A DNA stretch of 44,183 bases from Bacteroidota bacterium (GCA_023412195.1 JAEYNZ010000093.1:1-44183), one strand, 5' to 3'; counted from the stretch's first letter, positions 8,136-18,022 are shown. Numbers and translations: made by a program. Notes: a model not told the origin generated them from the sequence alone.

Positions 8136-9479
8136 ATGAGCAACATTCAGGAATTAAGAGATGCCCGTATCAGCCGCCTGATGTTTAAGTATTTCGTGCC
8201 TGCGTTTGTGGGTGTGTTTGCCAATGCACTTTACAACATAGTTGACCGGATATTTATCGGACAGGGTGTCAGTGCAGAAGCACTGGCAGGAATTTCTGTT
8301 ATATTCCCCATTATGCTGATCATGATGGGCTTTGGAATGCTAATAGGGATTGGTTCAGGAGTTTATGTTTCTATCAACCTTGGCAGAAGAGAGATGGCAC
8401 GCGCTGAACAAACCCTGGGCACCGGCTTTGCACTGATGATCCTGGTGTCATTATTCATCATGATCATTACTTACCTCCTGAAGGAGCCAATATTAAGATC
8501 ATTTGGCTCAACCGAAGAGACATTTCAGTATGCCAATGACTACCTGAACATCATTCTTGCAGGTACTCCTTTTATGGTGATTGGCTTTTCACTGAACAAT
8601 GTAATCCGTTCAGAAGGAAATGCCCGGATTGCCATGTATTCAATGATCATCAGCGCCGGAACCAATATTATACTCGATCCCATATTCATTTTCTGGCTCG
8701 ACATGGGTGTGAAGGGAGCTGCATGGGCTACCGTCATATCTATGTTTGTACTTATGGTGTGGGTATTGATCCATTTCACAGGTAAACGTGCTGTAATCAG
8801 GTTGCGTAAACAAAACATCAGGATAAACCGTGGGATCCTTGTTGAAATTGTTGCCATAGGGATGGCCCCGTTTGCCATGCAAATTGCAAACAGTGTAGTG
8901 CAGGGGCTTATCAATAAAAAGCTCATCGATTTCGGGGGCGACCTTGCTGTTGGTGCAATGGGAATTGTGAACTCTGTTGTTTCGATGTTTATCATGGCAG
9001 TAGTTGCCATCAATATGGCTGCACAGCCTATTATTGGCTTTAACTACGGGGCAAAATCGGTTGCAAGGGTTAAAGAGGCTTTGCGCTTATCGCTGATTGC
9101 AGCAACTGCCCTTGCCGTTGGATCATTTATATTCATTGAGACTATTCCCGGAACAATCGTGCGGTTGTTCAATACAGACAGTCCCGAACTTTATGAACTC
9201 ACCGTCCATGGTTTAAGGCTGGTTGTACTGGCATTACCACTGGTAGGATACCAGGTGGTGGCCTCCCATTTCTTTCAGGCTATAGGAAAAGCAAAGATAG
9301 CCATGTTTACAACTCTTTTCAGGCAGGTCATCGGGTTGATACCCCTGTTGTTTATTCTTCCTGAATTCTGGGGCATCTCAGGCATCTGGCTTGCATACCC
9401 TCTTGCCGATTTAATGGCCGGCATTGTCGTCTTTTTCTTACTGCTTGATGCATGGAAGAAACTGCCTCTGATGAAATAG
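8136..9479 (+). CDS. MATE family efflux transporter
   Basis: A 447-residue polytopic inner-membrane protein with about 12 hydrophobic segments in two homologous halves. It begins with LMFKYFVPAFVGVFANALYNIVDRIFIGQG, the classic MATE opening with the conserved N-Y-N-x-x-D-R cluster. Later elements include NNVIRSEGNARIAM and PIIGFNYGA in the second half. The family exports cationic drugs or metabolites in exchange for Na+ or H+. The actual substrate is not predictable. A TTG at 8127 also opens the frame, but the ATG at 8136 (MSNIQELRDARIS) is preferred. It is convergent with the AbgT gene across a 24-nt gap. Confidence 0.93.
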   Translation: MSNIQELRDARISRLMFKYFVPAFVGVFANALYNIVDRIFIGQGVSAEALAGISVIFPIMLIMMGFGMLIGIGSGVYVSINLGRREMARAEQTLGTGFALMILVSLFIMIITYLLKEPILRSFGSTEETFQYANDYLNIILAGTPFMVIGFSLNNVIRSEGNARIAMYSMIISAGTNIILDPIFIFWLDMGVKGAAWATVISMFVLMVWVLIHFTGKRAVIRLRKQNIRINRGILVEIVAIGMAPFAMQIANSVVQGLINKKLIDFGGDLAVGAMGIVNSVVSMFIMAVVAINMAAQPIIGFNYGAKSVARVKEALRLSLIAATALAVGSFIFIETIPGTIVRLFNTDSPELYELTVHGLRLVVLALPLVGYQVVASHFFQAIGKAKIAMFTTLFRQVIGLIPLLFILPEFWGISGIWLAYPLADLMAGIVVFFLLLDAWKKLPLMK

Positions 9480-9503
9480 GGAAACACTTAAACTATTTCA
9501 ATA

Positions 9504-11051
9504 TTACCTGATAAATATAGGCCCATCCGGCCCCAGGGGAAGATCGAGCAGCATCCAGCCTACAAGCAGGGCAATCCAAAAAATTCCCAGAAAAATCGTA
9601 TAAGGAAGCATAGTTGAAATAATGGTCCCAATGCCATAACGCTTGTCATACTTTTCTGCAAAGGTGACGATTAGTGCAAAGTAACTCATCATGGGAGTGA
9701 TCAGGTTCGTCAGTGAATCGCCTATCCTGAATGCTGCCTGCGTAAGACCCGGATGGTAAGGCGGATCGATGAGCATCAGCATGGGAATGAATACTGGCGC
9801 CATAATTGCCCATTTGGCCGACGCACTGCCCATAAACATATTGATAAAGGCTGAAAGTAAAACAAAGCCAACTATCAGCGGTATCCCGGTTAATCCGATA
9901 CTTTGGAGGGAGTTTGCTCCCTTGATGGCGAAAACAATGCCCAGGTTACTGTAATTGAAAAAGTACACAAACTGTGCAGCAAAAAATACAAGAACAATGT
10001 AGCTGCCCATGGTGCTCATTGAACTGCCAATGTGCCTTGCCACATCTTTATCGCTCTTTATGGTTCCTGTAGTAATCCCGTAAGCCAGTGCAGGGAAAAG
10101 GAACATGAGCAGGATTCCTACTATGATGCCTCTGAAAAAGGGAGAATGCAGCACTGATCCTGTTTCCGGATCGCGAAATATTCCGTTGTCCGGAATGACC
10201 GTTAATGCCAGCAATGCCAGTGTTACAAGCAGGGCCAATCCTGCATACCGCAACCCTTTTTTTTCCGGAGCTGTCAGCTGTTCGATCGGCAATCTTTCGG
10301 CTGATCCCTTATATGGCCCAAGCCTTGGTTCCACAATCTTCTCTGTCACCCAGGTACCAACAAACAGCACAACAAAGCTTGAAACAATCATGAAATAATA
10401 ATTGACTGCAGGGTTAACGACCATGTCAGGGATAATCATCTGTGCTGCCGACTCTGAAATCCCTGCAAGGATTGGATCGATCGACCCGATGAAGAAATTG
10501 GCACCAAAACCTCCGCTTACCCCTGTGAATGCTGCAGCAAGCCCTGCCATTGGATGCCTGCCCAGTGCATGGAAGATCATAGCTCCAAGCGGTATCAGGA
10601 TGACATACCCTGCTTCCACTGCAAGACCTGAAACAATACCTGCCAGCACAATGGCTGCTGTAATCATACGTTTGGGCGCTCCTAAGACCATTGCCCTGAT
10701 CATTGCTGAAAACAATCCTGAACCCTCGGCTGCTCCAATGCCCACCATTACAACAAGCACATACCCAAGGGGAGGAAAACGCAGAAAGTTTTGTAAAATA
10801 TTTTCGTACATCCACCTGATGCCATCGCCGCTCAGCAGGCTTTTGGCATATATATCCTGCCCGTCAACCGGATGTTGTGCCGATGTACCAGAGATATGTG
10901 CTATCCACGAAAGGATAACCACGAGCAGTGCCAGCCCTGCAAATAAGGTAGCCGGATGGGGAAGCTTGTTGCCAATAATCTCAACGTAATCCAGCATCTT
11001 CAGGAAAAACGGTCTTTTTTCCGGAGGTGCCTGCTCAGGTATGTTTTTCAT
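9504..11051 (-). CDS. AbgT family transporter
   Basis: A 515-residue membrane protein of the AbgT family. Members are known for importing p-aminobenzoyl-glutamate (a folate breakdown product) and, in some cases, exporting sulfonamides. Family features are NKLPHPATLFAG near the N-terminus, GIGAAEGSGLFSAMIRAMVLGAP, the SGLAVEAGYVILIPLG segment, GVSGGFGANFFIGSIDPILAGI, and the C-terminal MGSASAKWAIMAPVFIPMLM and GDSLTNLITPMMSYF. Length and topology are typical. It lies 99 nt downstream of an exported C69 dipeptidase on the same strand. This pairing suggests uptake of products released from peptides or gamma-glutamyl-like conjugates, but the substrate is inferred. Confidence 0.92.
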   Translation of the reverse strand: MKNIPEQAPPEKRPFFLKMLDYVEIIGNKLPHPATLFAGLALLVVILSWIAHISGTSAQHPVDGQDIYAKSLLSGDGIRWMYENILQNFLRFPPLGYVLVVMVGIGAAEGSGLFSAMIRAMVLGAPKRMITAAIVLAGIVSGLAVEAGYVILIPLGAMIFHALGRHPMAGLAAAFTGVSGGFGANFFIGSIDPILAGISESAAQMIIPDMVVNPAVNYYFMIVSSFVVLFVGTWVTEKIVEPRLGPYKGSAERLPIEQLTAPEKKGLRYAGLALLVTLALLALTVIPDNGIFRDPETGSVLHSPFFRGIIVGILLMFLFPALAYGITTGTIKSDKDVARHIGSSMSTMGSYIVLVFFAAQFVYFFNYSNLGIVFAIKGANSLQSIGLTGIPLIVGFVLLSAFINMFMGSASAKWAIMAPVFIPMLMLIDPPYHPGLTQAAFRIGDSLTNLITPMMSYFALIVTFAEKYDKRYGIGTIISTMLPYTIFLGIFWIALLVGWMLLDLPLGPDGPIFIR

Positions 11052-11150
11052 TTTTTATTTATTAATATACTATTTGCAGATCTTCAAGGTTCATAAAATC
11101 TGCAATAATAAGCTGATCCTCAACTGTCTTTAAATATTTGATTGCCGGTT

Positions 11151-12911
11151 TTAATCTGCTTTTGGATAAAGAAGCCTTTCCCCTGCATCATTTACAACAT
11201 TTTCCTTCCATTTATCGGAATAGCCGGGGAATGATGGCGGCTGAGGATACCCCCATGGATTCCGCAGAAAACGTCCTTCTTTTTCCTGCTTTACATTTCC
11301 GTCGAGGTACTTTACAAGCAGGAATTCACCGAGTTCTTTCCACGTCTGTACTGTATATTCACCCAAATTAACGGAGTAGTCTGTCAGAAATTCACGTGCC
11401 AGTTCCTGGTCATCTTCCCAGAGTTTAAGAGCTGCAGCATCCACAGCAGGCGTATACCGGGCAAACTTTGATTCCAGTTCATGCTGCACCTGACGGATAT
11501 CAGGCATCACCCTGTCGTAGAACAAATAGGCAAAATGAGCAAGCCTGTTGAATACCCAGAATGCTGCATCATCTTTATATTCAAGAATGTCTCCATATCC
11601 TTCGGCCCATGTCCGGGGGACCCTGTTGATCCCGCAGTAGAATGGAACATATACCGTTGTGCCTGCATCATCAACCCCAAACCAGTTGATTCCGCCGATC
11701 GGACCGGGAAGCCAGCTCCGCATCTGGGCAATGAATGAAAAACCTGTTTGCTGGGTTACAGTTACCCTTTCATTGAAATACTCCTTGCCCTCATGCTCCC
11801 ATGTCAGGCCTCGCCAGCGGTAGGGAAGTCCGAAAGGCCCTGCTCCGGCATCCTGCGACATGTCGAGCTCTGTACCCTGAAGGTAGTCGCGCTTAAAGCT
11901 CATTAAATCCAGCGGGGTAAGTTTCCTGACAGGTTTCACAAACAAAGGCATCCTTCCCTCCGGATTCTTTCCTGTTGCATAATCCCAAAACTTATCCATC
12001 CCCTCGGTTACCCTGTTAAACATGCTCCAGACCCGCAGTTCGCAAAAACGTGCTGCACTGAAATCCAGTGGGGCATACACATCACTAAAGCTGAATTCCT
12101 TGTCTTCCCCTTGGAAATAACCCATGTCCCGGGCAAAGGAAATGACATCATGTGCATAAACCACTTCCACTTCCGGCTCAAATATATTTCCCAGGTTCCT
12201 GCTGCTGATACTTGATTTTCCATCCACAGCGGGGAAACCTGTAATACGGGCATGATTTGCATGAGCCGATACATAACCATCGGGAATACGGATTGCAACC
12301 CAGACTGCACCTTTTCTTGTATTTACCTGTTGCCTTGTTTTCCGGTTATACTGCATGTCGGTTCCCTTTCCTATCAGTTCCATGATCCATACTTCATTTG
12401 GATCGCCAATGGAAAATGACTCGCCTGAACTGGCATATCCATATTCTTCAACCAGTTCTGCAATGACTTTGATTGCTTCCCTTGCATTTTTTGCCCGTTG
12501 AGTCACCAGGAACATCAATGCTGCATAATCCATTAGTCCGGTGGTATCGACAAGTTCGCTGCGGCCGCCAAATGTTGATTCACCAATGGCAACCTGGTGC
12601 TCATTCATAAAGCCCACCGTCTGGTAGGTATACGGAACCTGTGGGATCTGCCCCAGCGGCTCTGCCGTACTGCGGTCATAAATGGTTACCATGCTGCCTT
12701 CGGGCCAGCGGGTCGCGGGACTGAAATACAACTCCCCGTAACGGATGTGCGAATCAGCAGCATATGTAATCATGGTTGAACCATCGGCTGAAGCACCTTT
12801 TGTTACAAGAAAATTTGTGCAGGCATTGGAATATGAATGAAACAGAATGATAAAAACAAGAACAATCCCATTTAAGCGGATGACCGGATTCATAGCGTAT
12901 TTGTTTTTCAT
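11151..12911 (-). CDS. Exported C69 family dipeptidase
   Basis: A 586-residue member of peptidase family C69 (PepD-like, N-terminal nucleophile hydrolases). A signal sequence (LNGIVLVFIILFHSYSNA) is followed directly by CTNFLVTKGASADGSTMITY. Removal of the signal would expose this cysteine as the catalytic N-terminal residue. Other family segments are NEHQVAIGESTFGGR, the GYASSGESFSIGDPNEVWIMELIG region, and RGLTWEHEGKEYFNERVT. Substrates are dipeptides, probably in the periplasm. The ATG at 12911 and one at 12893 (MNPVIRLNG) are both possible; the first was kept. It precedes the AbgT transporter, with which it likely forms a cleave-and-import or cleave-and-export pair. Confidence 0.92.
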   Translation of the reverse strand: MKNKYAMNPVIRLNGIVLVFIILFHSYSNACTNFLVTKGASADGSTMITYAADSHIRYGELYFSPATRWPEGSMVTIYDRSTAEPLGQIPQVPYTYQTVGFMNEHQVAIGESTFGGRSELVDTTGLMDYAALMFLVTQRAKNAREAIKVIAELVEEYGYASSGESFSIGDPNEVWIMELIGKGTDMQYNRKTRQQVNTRKGAVWVAIRIPDGYVSAHANHARITGFPAVDGKSSISSRNLGNIFEPEVEVVYAHDVISFARDMGYFQGEDKEFSFSDVYAPLDFSAARFCELRVWSMFNRVTEGMDKFWDYATGKNPEGRMPLFVKPVRKLTPLDLMSFKRDYLQGTELDMSQDAGAGPFGLPYRWRGLTWEHEGKEYFNERVTVTQQTGFSFIAQMRSWLPGPIGGINWFGVDDAGTTVYVPFYCGINRVPRTWAEGYGDILEYKDDAAFWVFNRLAHFAYLFYDRVMPDIRQVQHELESKFARYTPAVDAAALKLWEDDQELAREFLTDYSVNLGEYTVQTWKELGEFLLVKYLDGNVKQEKEGRFLRNPWGYPQPPSFPGYSDKWKENVVNDAGERLLYPKAD

Positions 12912-13088
12912 TTATCTTAAATAAGTTAAAGCATCCTGATTGATAATGGTTTTCCAGGAAATTTACGTTTGAGGCAAAAATAACCAAATTGAAACAATAG
13001 GCAAATGACAATTCCGAACCACTGACCGGTGAACGTGGTGCGGAAAAGTTATCCTTCTTTCAGTATGGATTTTTCTTTATATAAGGAA

Positions 13089-14126
13089 TCAGCTTCCGCT
13101 GATAAAAGTTCCGGGTATGAATTCCTTGCCGCCGGCATACCTGGCAAACCTGCCCTTGTCAGGTGAATGTACGTTATCGTATCTGTCCCATGGCCATCCT
13201 CCAAATCCTGTTTTACGGTAATCGGCAAATGCCTGGTGTATTTCCTCCGGTGTATTCATCACAAACGGGCCATGCTGTACCACTGGTTCATTGATTGGCT
13301 TTCCCTGCAGTAACAACAGGTAGGCAGGCTGGCTGCTGTTTTCAACAATGATGGCCTCTTCTGCAAGCAGGTCGAGCGAATGGTAGTTCTTCACTGTTAT
13401 TCCCGCAATTGTAATTTCATTGCCCCGGTAAAAGTAAAGTGTACGGTTTACCTCAAGCGAAGCTGGTGGAATCTGCCACTGTGCATTCGGTTCCATGCGG
13501 ATGAGCCATATGGCTGTTTCATTATCAGGATTGGCAGCCCATGAATCGGGGGCAGGATCAGGTGCTTTTGTTCCGTTTAAAGTGCCGGCGATCAGAGTAA
13601 CTGTAGTTTTTCTTTCCTGTTCATCCACAAAGGTCACATCCGGAATGTCCTCATCCCAGAGCATAATGTAAAAAGGATTGGCAAACTTCTTTTCTTTGGG
13701 AAGGTTAAGCCAGATCTGGAAAAGTTCCAGCGGGTTTTCCTTGTCTTTATTCAGCAGCGGAAACATTTCCGAATGCTGCAATCCTGCGCCAGCGGTCATC
13801 CACTGCACATCGCCGTTGCCGTACCTTCCTGCCGATCCGTGCGAATCTGAATGATCAACAAAACCTTTAAGCACTACAGTTACAGTTTCAAAACCACGAT
13901 GAGGGTGTGCCGGGAATCCGGGAATTTCCTCCCCGTGGTACATCCGCCAGCCGTCTTTCTTTGTAAAATCCTGTCCTAACCTTCTGCCTTCAAGCGAAGC
14001 AGCCGGCCCCAGATGATCGTTTGCAGGAGGGTACTGATCTAAATGGTGAACACAAAAAAGAAAAGGATCATGGGTTTCCCATGTAAAGCCAAGTGGCCTG
14101 ATGTTGCTGATCAATTTGTTATACAT
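13089..14126 (-). CDS. Pirin family protein
   Basis: A 345-residue bicupin protein. The N-terminal cupin carries the pirin metal ligands: the two histidines in PHPHRGFETVT and the histidine and glutamate in LQHSEMFPL. The C-terminal cupin ends in the family-like GGWPWDR. Pirins bind a metal ion, and some act as quercetinase-like dioxygenases or transcription cofactors. The role here is not known. It is somewhat longer than the usual 290 or so residues, with extra sequence at the N-terminus (DHLGPAASLEGRRLGQDF) and in the middle (APDPAPDSWAANPDNE). It lies 38 nt downstream of uvrA on the same strand, so may be transcribed with it. Confidence 0.88.
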   Translation of the reverse strand: MYNKLISNIRPLGFTWETHDPFLFCVHHLDQYPPANDHLGPAASLEGRRLGQDFTKKDGWRMYHGEEIPGFPAHPHRGFETVTVVLKGFVDHSDSHGSAGRYGNGDVQWMTAGAGLQHSEMFPLLNKDKENPLELFQIWLNLPKEKKFANPFYIMLWDEDIPDVTFVDEQERKTTVTLIAGTLNGTKAPDPAPDSWAANPDNETAIWLIRMEPNAQWQIPPASLEVNRTLYFYRGNEITIAGITVKNYHSLDLLAEEAIIVENSSQPAYLLLLQGKPINEPVVQHGPFVMNTPEEIHQAFADYRKTGFGGWPWDRYDNVHSPDKGRFARYAGGKEFIPGTFISGS

Positions 14127-14164
14127 AGCACGTTAATTTAAAGAAGTTGAATTTTTCCCAAAAT

Positions 14165-16963
14165 TTACAACTTTTCTTTTAAAGCCTGCCCGGTGTATGA
14201 TTCCTTTTTTCGTGCCAGGTCCTCAGGCGTTCCTGCAAAAACAAGCTTTCCCCCCTTGTCTCCTCCTTCCGGGCCCAGGTCAATCACCCAATCTGCCGTT
14301 TTAATAACATCAAGATTGTGTTCGATGATGATGATGGAATGGCCGCGTGAGATCAGCGCATTGAAGGACCCCAGCAACTTGCGGATGTCATGGAAATGGA
14401 GTCCTGTTGTAGGTTCATCGAATATGAAAAGTGTGGGCGAATCCTTTTCCTGTGCCAGGAATGATGCCAGTTTTACCCGCTGGCTTTCACCTCCCGATAG
14501 TGTGCTCGAAGACTGGCCCAGTTTTACATATCCCAACCCTACATCCTTTAAGGGTTGCAACCGTTTAACTATTTTCTTCTCAGTAGAGGTTTTTCCTTTG
14601 CTGAAAAGTTCTACCGCCTGGTTTACTGTGAGGTTCAGTATATCGTCTATGTTATGTTCCTTGTATTGTACCTCGAGAATATCTTCCTTAAACCTTTTTC
14701 CACCGCAGCTTTCACAAAGCAGGTAAACATCGGCCAGGAACTGCATTTCTACCTTGATGGTTCCTTCTCCCTGGCATTCCTCGCACCGGCCGCCATCTAC
14801 ATTGAAAGAAAAATGGGAAGGCTTCAGCCCCTGTATTTTGGCTGCCTGCTGTTCCGAATACAACTTTCTGATCTCATCATAAGCCTTCAGATAGGTAACC
14901 GGATTTGAGCGCGATGACTTTCCTATCGGATTCTGATCAACAAATTCAACCGATGACAGCAACCTGTAATCACCATTTAAAGTATCGTGGTGCCCGGTCC
15001 GCTCTCCATATCCTCCCATCAGTTTGGTAAGAGCGGGGTAGAGTATTTTCGAAACCAGTGATGATTTGCCCGATCCGCTGACTCCTGTTACTACTGTAAG
15101 TATATTAAGAGGAAACCTGACCGTCAGGTTTTTAAGGTTGTTCTCGCGTGCACCAACAACTTCAATAAAATTGCTCCACTTGCGCCTTTGTGCAGGAACT
15201 TCAATTTTTTCAATCCCTGTAAGATATTTTGTTGTAAGGCTTTCAGGATTTTGCTCAAGCTCATCATGAGTTCCCTGGAACACTACCTCACCGCCATGCT
15301 GCCCGGCCAGGGGCCCGATATCAATAATTTGATCAGCAGCCCTGATGATCTCTTCATCGTGCTCCACAACAAATACAGTGTTTCCCAGTTTCTGAAGTTT
15401 CCTCAATACATCAATGAGCCTTTCTGTGTCGCGGGAATGTAGTCCGATGCTGGGTTCATCAAGAATATACAATGAGCCTACCAGGCTGCTTCCAAGTGAA
15501 GTGGCCAGGTTAATGCGCTGTGACTCGCCTCCCGATAGTGTCGACGACAGCCGGTTTAGCGTCAGATAACCCAGTCCTACATCGCAAAGGAAGTCCAGCC
15601 GGTTGATGATCTCAATTAATATCCTTCTGGCAATTTCCTTTTCATGTGATGGTAATTTCAAGGTATGAAAGAGCTTCTGCAATTCAGAAACCGGCATCAG
15701 TACAAGGTCCTGAATGGAATAACCTGCGATTTTTACATATCCTGCCTCTTTTTTTAATCGTGTGCCCCTGCAATCCGGACAGGTGGTTTTGCCACGGTAC
15801 CTCGACAGCATGACCCTGTACTGGATTTTATAGCTTTTTTCCTCAAGATATTTAAAAAAACGGTTAAGCCCTTTAAAATACCGGTTGCCTGTCCATACCA
15901 ATGATTTCTGCTCTTCTGAAAGCTCATACCATGGTTTATGAATAGGGAAACCAAAACTTTGGGCTGAGTAAACCAACTTGTCTTTCCATTCGCTCATTTT
16001 TTCACCCTTCCAGCAGGCAATTGCATCCTGGTAGATGGAAAGGGATTTATTTGGAATGACAAGATCTTCATCGATCCCAATCACTTTTCCGTAACCCTCG
16101 CAGGTGGGGCATGCCCCAACCGGATTGTTGAAACTGAATGTATGAACAGTGGGATCTTCAAATTCAATCCCGTCGGCCTCAAAGCGGTTTGAAAAAAACC
16201 GGGTTAGTTTTTGATCATTACCAAGGATTTTTATTGTGCATTCTCCATGTCCCTCGAAAAAGGCTGTACCTACTGAATCTGCCACCCTGCTTTTTGAATC
16301 TTCACCAGGCTGCACAACCACCCTGTCGATTATAACATTGTAATCACCTGCAGATAAGCTTTCATCTGCAGTAGCCAGCATTTCGTCGATGCGGATGACT
16401 TCCTCCTCTTTTTCAAGCCGTGAGAAACCCTGCTGCATCAATAATTCTGCTTCCTTCAGAAGCGATCTGCCATTTTTCGACTTTAAAGGGGAAAGTACCA
16501 TAGCCCGTGTTTCTTCCGGATAAGAAAAAACAAAATCAACAACATCTGATACCGAATGACGTGTAACCTCTATCCCTGAAACTGGTGAAATGGTTTTCCC
16601 AACCCGGGCAAAAAGCAACTTCAGGTAATCATAAATTTCGGTTGAAGTCCCGACTGTAGAGCGTGGATTGCGTGTATTAACCTTTTGTTCGATCGCAATT
16701 GCAGGTGGAATACCACGGATATAATCAACCTCGGGCTTATTGATTCGCCCTAAAAATTGCCTTGCATAGGAGGAAAGACTCTCCACATACCTTCTCTGTC
16801 CCTCTGCAAAAAGGGTATCAAAAGCCAGCGATGATTTTCCTGAACCAGACACACCGGTAATGACAATAAATTGATTCAGAGGAATTTTTAAACTGATGTT
16901 CTTTAGGTTATGAACCCTTGCATGATGAATTTCTATATATCTGTTTGTCTTTTTATCTGCCAT
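14165..16963 (-). CDS. uvrA: Excinuclease ABC subunit UvrA
   Basis: A 932-residue DNA damage-recognition ATPase of nucleotide excision repair. It has two ABC ATPase halves with Walker A motifs GVSGSGKSSLAFDT near the start and GVSGSGKSSLVSKI near residue 640. ABC signatures are LSGGESQRINLA and LSGGESQRVKLA, with Walker B motifs LYILDEPSIGLH and LFIFDEPTTGLH. Zinc-finger cysteines are visible (CPTCEGYG, CPDCRGTR, and CEECQGEG with CESCGGKRF). The UvrB-binding region (VGKTISPVSGIEVTRHSVSD) is present. Length and order are as expected for a single UvrA. A likely promoter lies at 17037-17044 on the minus strand. The gene is divergent from the ECF sigma gene. Confidence 0.97.
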   Translation of the reverse strand: MADKKTNRYIEIHHARVHNLKNISLKIPLNQFIVITGVSGSGKSSLAFDTLFAEGQRRYVESLSSYARQFLGRINKPEVDYIRGIPPAIAIEQKVNTRNPRSTVGTSTEIYDYLKLLFARVGKTISPVSGIEVTRHSVSDVVDFVFSYPEETRAMVLSPLKSKNGRSLLKEAELLMQQGFSRLEKEEEVIRIDEMLATADESLSAGDYNVIIDRVVVQPGEDSKSRVADSVGTAFFEGHGECTIKILGNDQKLTRFFSNRFEADGIEFEDPTVHTFSFNNPVGACPTCEGYGKVIGIDEDLVIPNKSLSIYQDAIACWKGEKMSEWKDKLVYSAQSFGFPIHKPWYELSEEQKSLVWTGNRYFKGLNRFFKYLEEKSYKIQYRVMLSRYRGKTTCPDCRGTRLKKEAGYVKIAGYSIQDLVLMPVSELQKLFHTLKLPSHEKEIARRILIEIINRLDFLCDVGLGYLTLNRLSSTLSGGESQRINLATSLGSSLVGSLYILDEPSIGLHSRDTERLIDVLRKLQKLGNTVFVVEHDEEIIRAADQIIDIGPLAGQHGGEVVFQGTHDELEQNPESLTTKYLTGIEKIEVPAQRRKWSNFIEVVGARENNLKNLTVRFPLNILTVVTGVSGSGKSSLVSKILYPALTKLMGGYGERTGHHDTLNGDYRLLSSVEFVDQNPIGKSSRSNPVTYLKAYDEIRKLYSEQQAAKIQGLKPSHFSFNVDGGRCEECQGEGTIKVEMQFLADVYLLCESCGGKRFKEDILEVQYKEHNIDDILNLTVNQAVELFSKGKTSTEKKIVKRLQPLKDVGLGYVKLGQSSSTLSGGESQRVKLASFLAQEKDSPTLFIFDEPTTGLHFHDIRKLLGSFNALISRGHSIIIIEHNLDVIKTADWVIDLGPEGGDKGGKLVFAGTPEDLARKKESYTGQALKEKL

Positions 16964-17036
16964 ACCTGTTGTTGAATCCTATAATTTTTTTAAAAAACTT
17001 GTTTTTTTCGTGAAAAAGTATCATTTTTACCGCGGA

Positions 17037-17044
17037 CAAAATTA
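17037..17044 (-). promoter_or_regulatory. Bacteroidota -7 element (TAATTTTG, minus strand) for uvrA
   Basis: Read on the minus strand the bases are TAATTTTG, matching TAnnTTTG. It lies about 74 nt upstream of the uvrA start at 16963. No LexA-type box was recognised. Confidence 0.4.
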
Positions 17045-17119
17045 GTTAAATAGTTTACTTCATTTAAAAAATCGCCTATCGGAAAAATTTACTTTTTGTT
17101 TACAATTAAATAGAAGGTA

Positions 17120-17713
17120 ATGTTCAAGACAAATGCATTGAACGACAATGAGCTCGTTCAACGTTTTATTGAAGGCGATCAAAATTCTCTCGAGATTTTA
17201 ATACATCGTCATAAAGGCAGGGTGTACTCCTACATTTTGCTTATAGTAAAAAACCAGGAACTGGCTGAAGATATCTTCCAGGAAACCTTTATTAAAGTTA
17301 TCCGTTCACTCAAACGGGGTAAATACGTGGAAAACGGGAAATTTATTTCCTGGGTGCTGCGGATTTCACATAACCTTATTATTGATCATTTCAGGAAGGA
17401 AAAGCTTCAGGGCACTGTTTCAAACGACAGTCTTGAAATAGATGTGTTCAATTCCCAGAAGTTTTCTGAAGAAACAATAGAAGACCAGTTGGTAAACCGG
17501 CAGATTCTGAGCGAGGTAAAATATCTTGTAAAGGAATTGCCAGAAGATCAGCAGCAGGTGATTTACATGAGGCATTACATGGGCCTTAGTTTTAAGGAAA
17601 TTGCGGATCAGACTGGTGTCAGTATAAACACGGCACTCGGAAGGATGAGGTATGCCCTCATTAACTTAAGGAAAATCATACGTGAAAAGAACCTGAATCT
17701 GACGCGTATTTAA
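17120..17713 (+). CDS. RNA polymerase ECF-type sigma factor
   Basis: A 197-residue sigma-70 family protein with region 2 and region 4 only, the ECF layout. Region 2 includes FIEGDQNSLEILIHRHKGRVYSY and the core-binding QELAEDIFQETFIKV. Region 4 has a helix-turn-helix, YMGLSFKEIADQTGVSINTALGRMRYAL. A fairly long acidic linker (DSLEIDVFNSQKFSEETIEDQ) joins them. No anti-sigma gene with a membrane segment follows. The next ORF is a 71-residue protein of unknown type, followed by a terminator. The target promoters are unknown. Confidence 0.93.
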   Translation: MFKTNALNDNELVQRFIEGDQNSLEILIHRHKGRVYSYILLIVKNQELAEDIFQETFIKVIRSLKRGKYVENGKFISWVLRISHNLIIDHFRKEKLQGTVSNDSLEIDVFNSQKFSEETIEDQLVNRQILSEVKYLVKELPEDQQQVIYMRHYMGLSFKEIADQTGVSINTALGRMRYALINLRKIIREKNLNLTRI

Positions 17714-17783
17714 CTTTTCTTAACACAATAAGGCGGCTGTTTTAAGCGTTCCTGATACAGAAATTGTTTAAAAATAAGCGCCT

Positions 17784-17999
17784 ATGAAAAAATGGTCTAC
17801 ATTAATTTTTATCGTTAAAAAATTTACCGCGGCGGAGGGTCGATTAAGCCTGAATAGCTCCCGGAATTTTTTAACGGAATCAGATGAAGCACCTTTTTCT
17901 CCTTCTGCCGGGTCGGTCCGCAGGATTATGGATTTTGCACGTTCATACGAGGTTATGGACAGCAGGTCAACCGGACAGATAGAGATGGTTATCAACTGA
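17784..17999 (+). CDS. Small hypothetical protein downstream of ECF sigma factor, 71 aa
   Basis: A 71-codon frame begins 70 nt after the sigma gene and ends just before a strong terminator hairpin, so it is probably the last gene of the same transcript. The sequence starts MKKWSTLIFIVKK and ends in ARSYEVMDSRSTGQIEMVIN. That ending is compact, with a helix then a strand, and it resembles short conserved C-termini I have seen in small Bacteroidota proteins. There are no cysteines and no clear membrane segment. The function is not recognised. Possible roles include a partner or regulator of the sigma factor, but this is only from position. Confidence 0.55.
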   Translation: MKKWSTLIFIVKKFTAAEGRLSLNSSRNFLTESDEAPFSPSAGSVRRIMDFARSYEVMDSRSTGQIEMVIN

Positions 18000-18022
18000 A
18001 ATCGGAAACAATATGAAAACAG

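Noticed and set aside
10402..10989. Long plus-strand open frame inside the AbgT gene
   Set aside because: It is antisense to a well-supported transporter and is rich in residues expected from reversing membrane-protein codons. No family is recognised.
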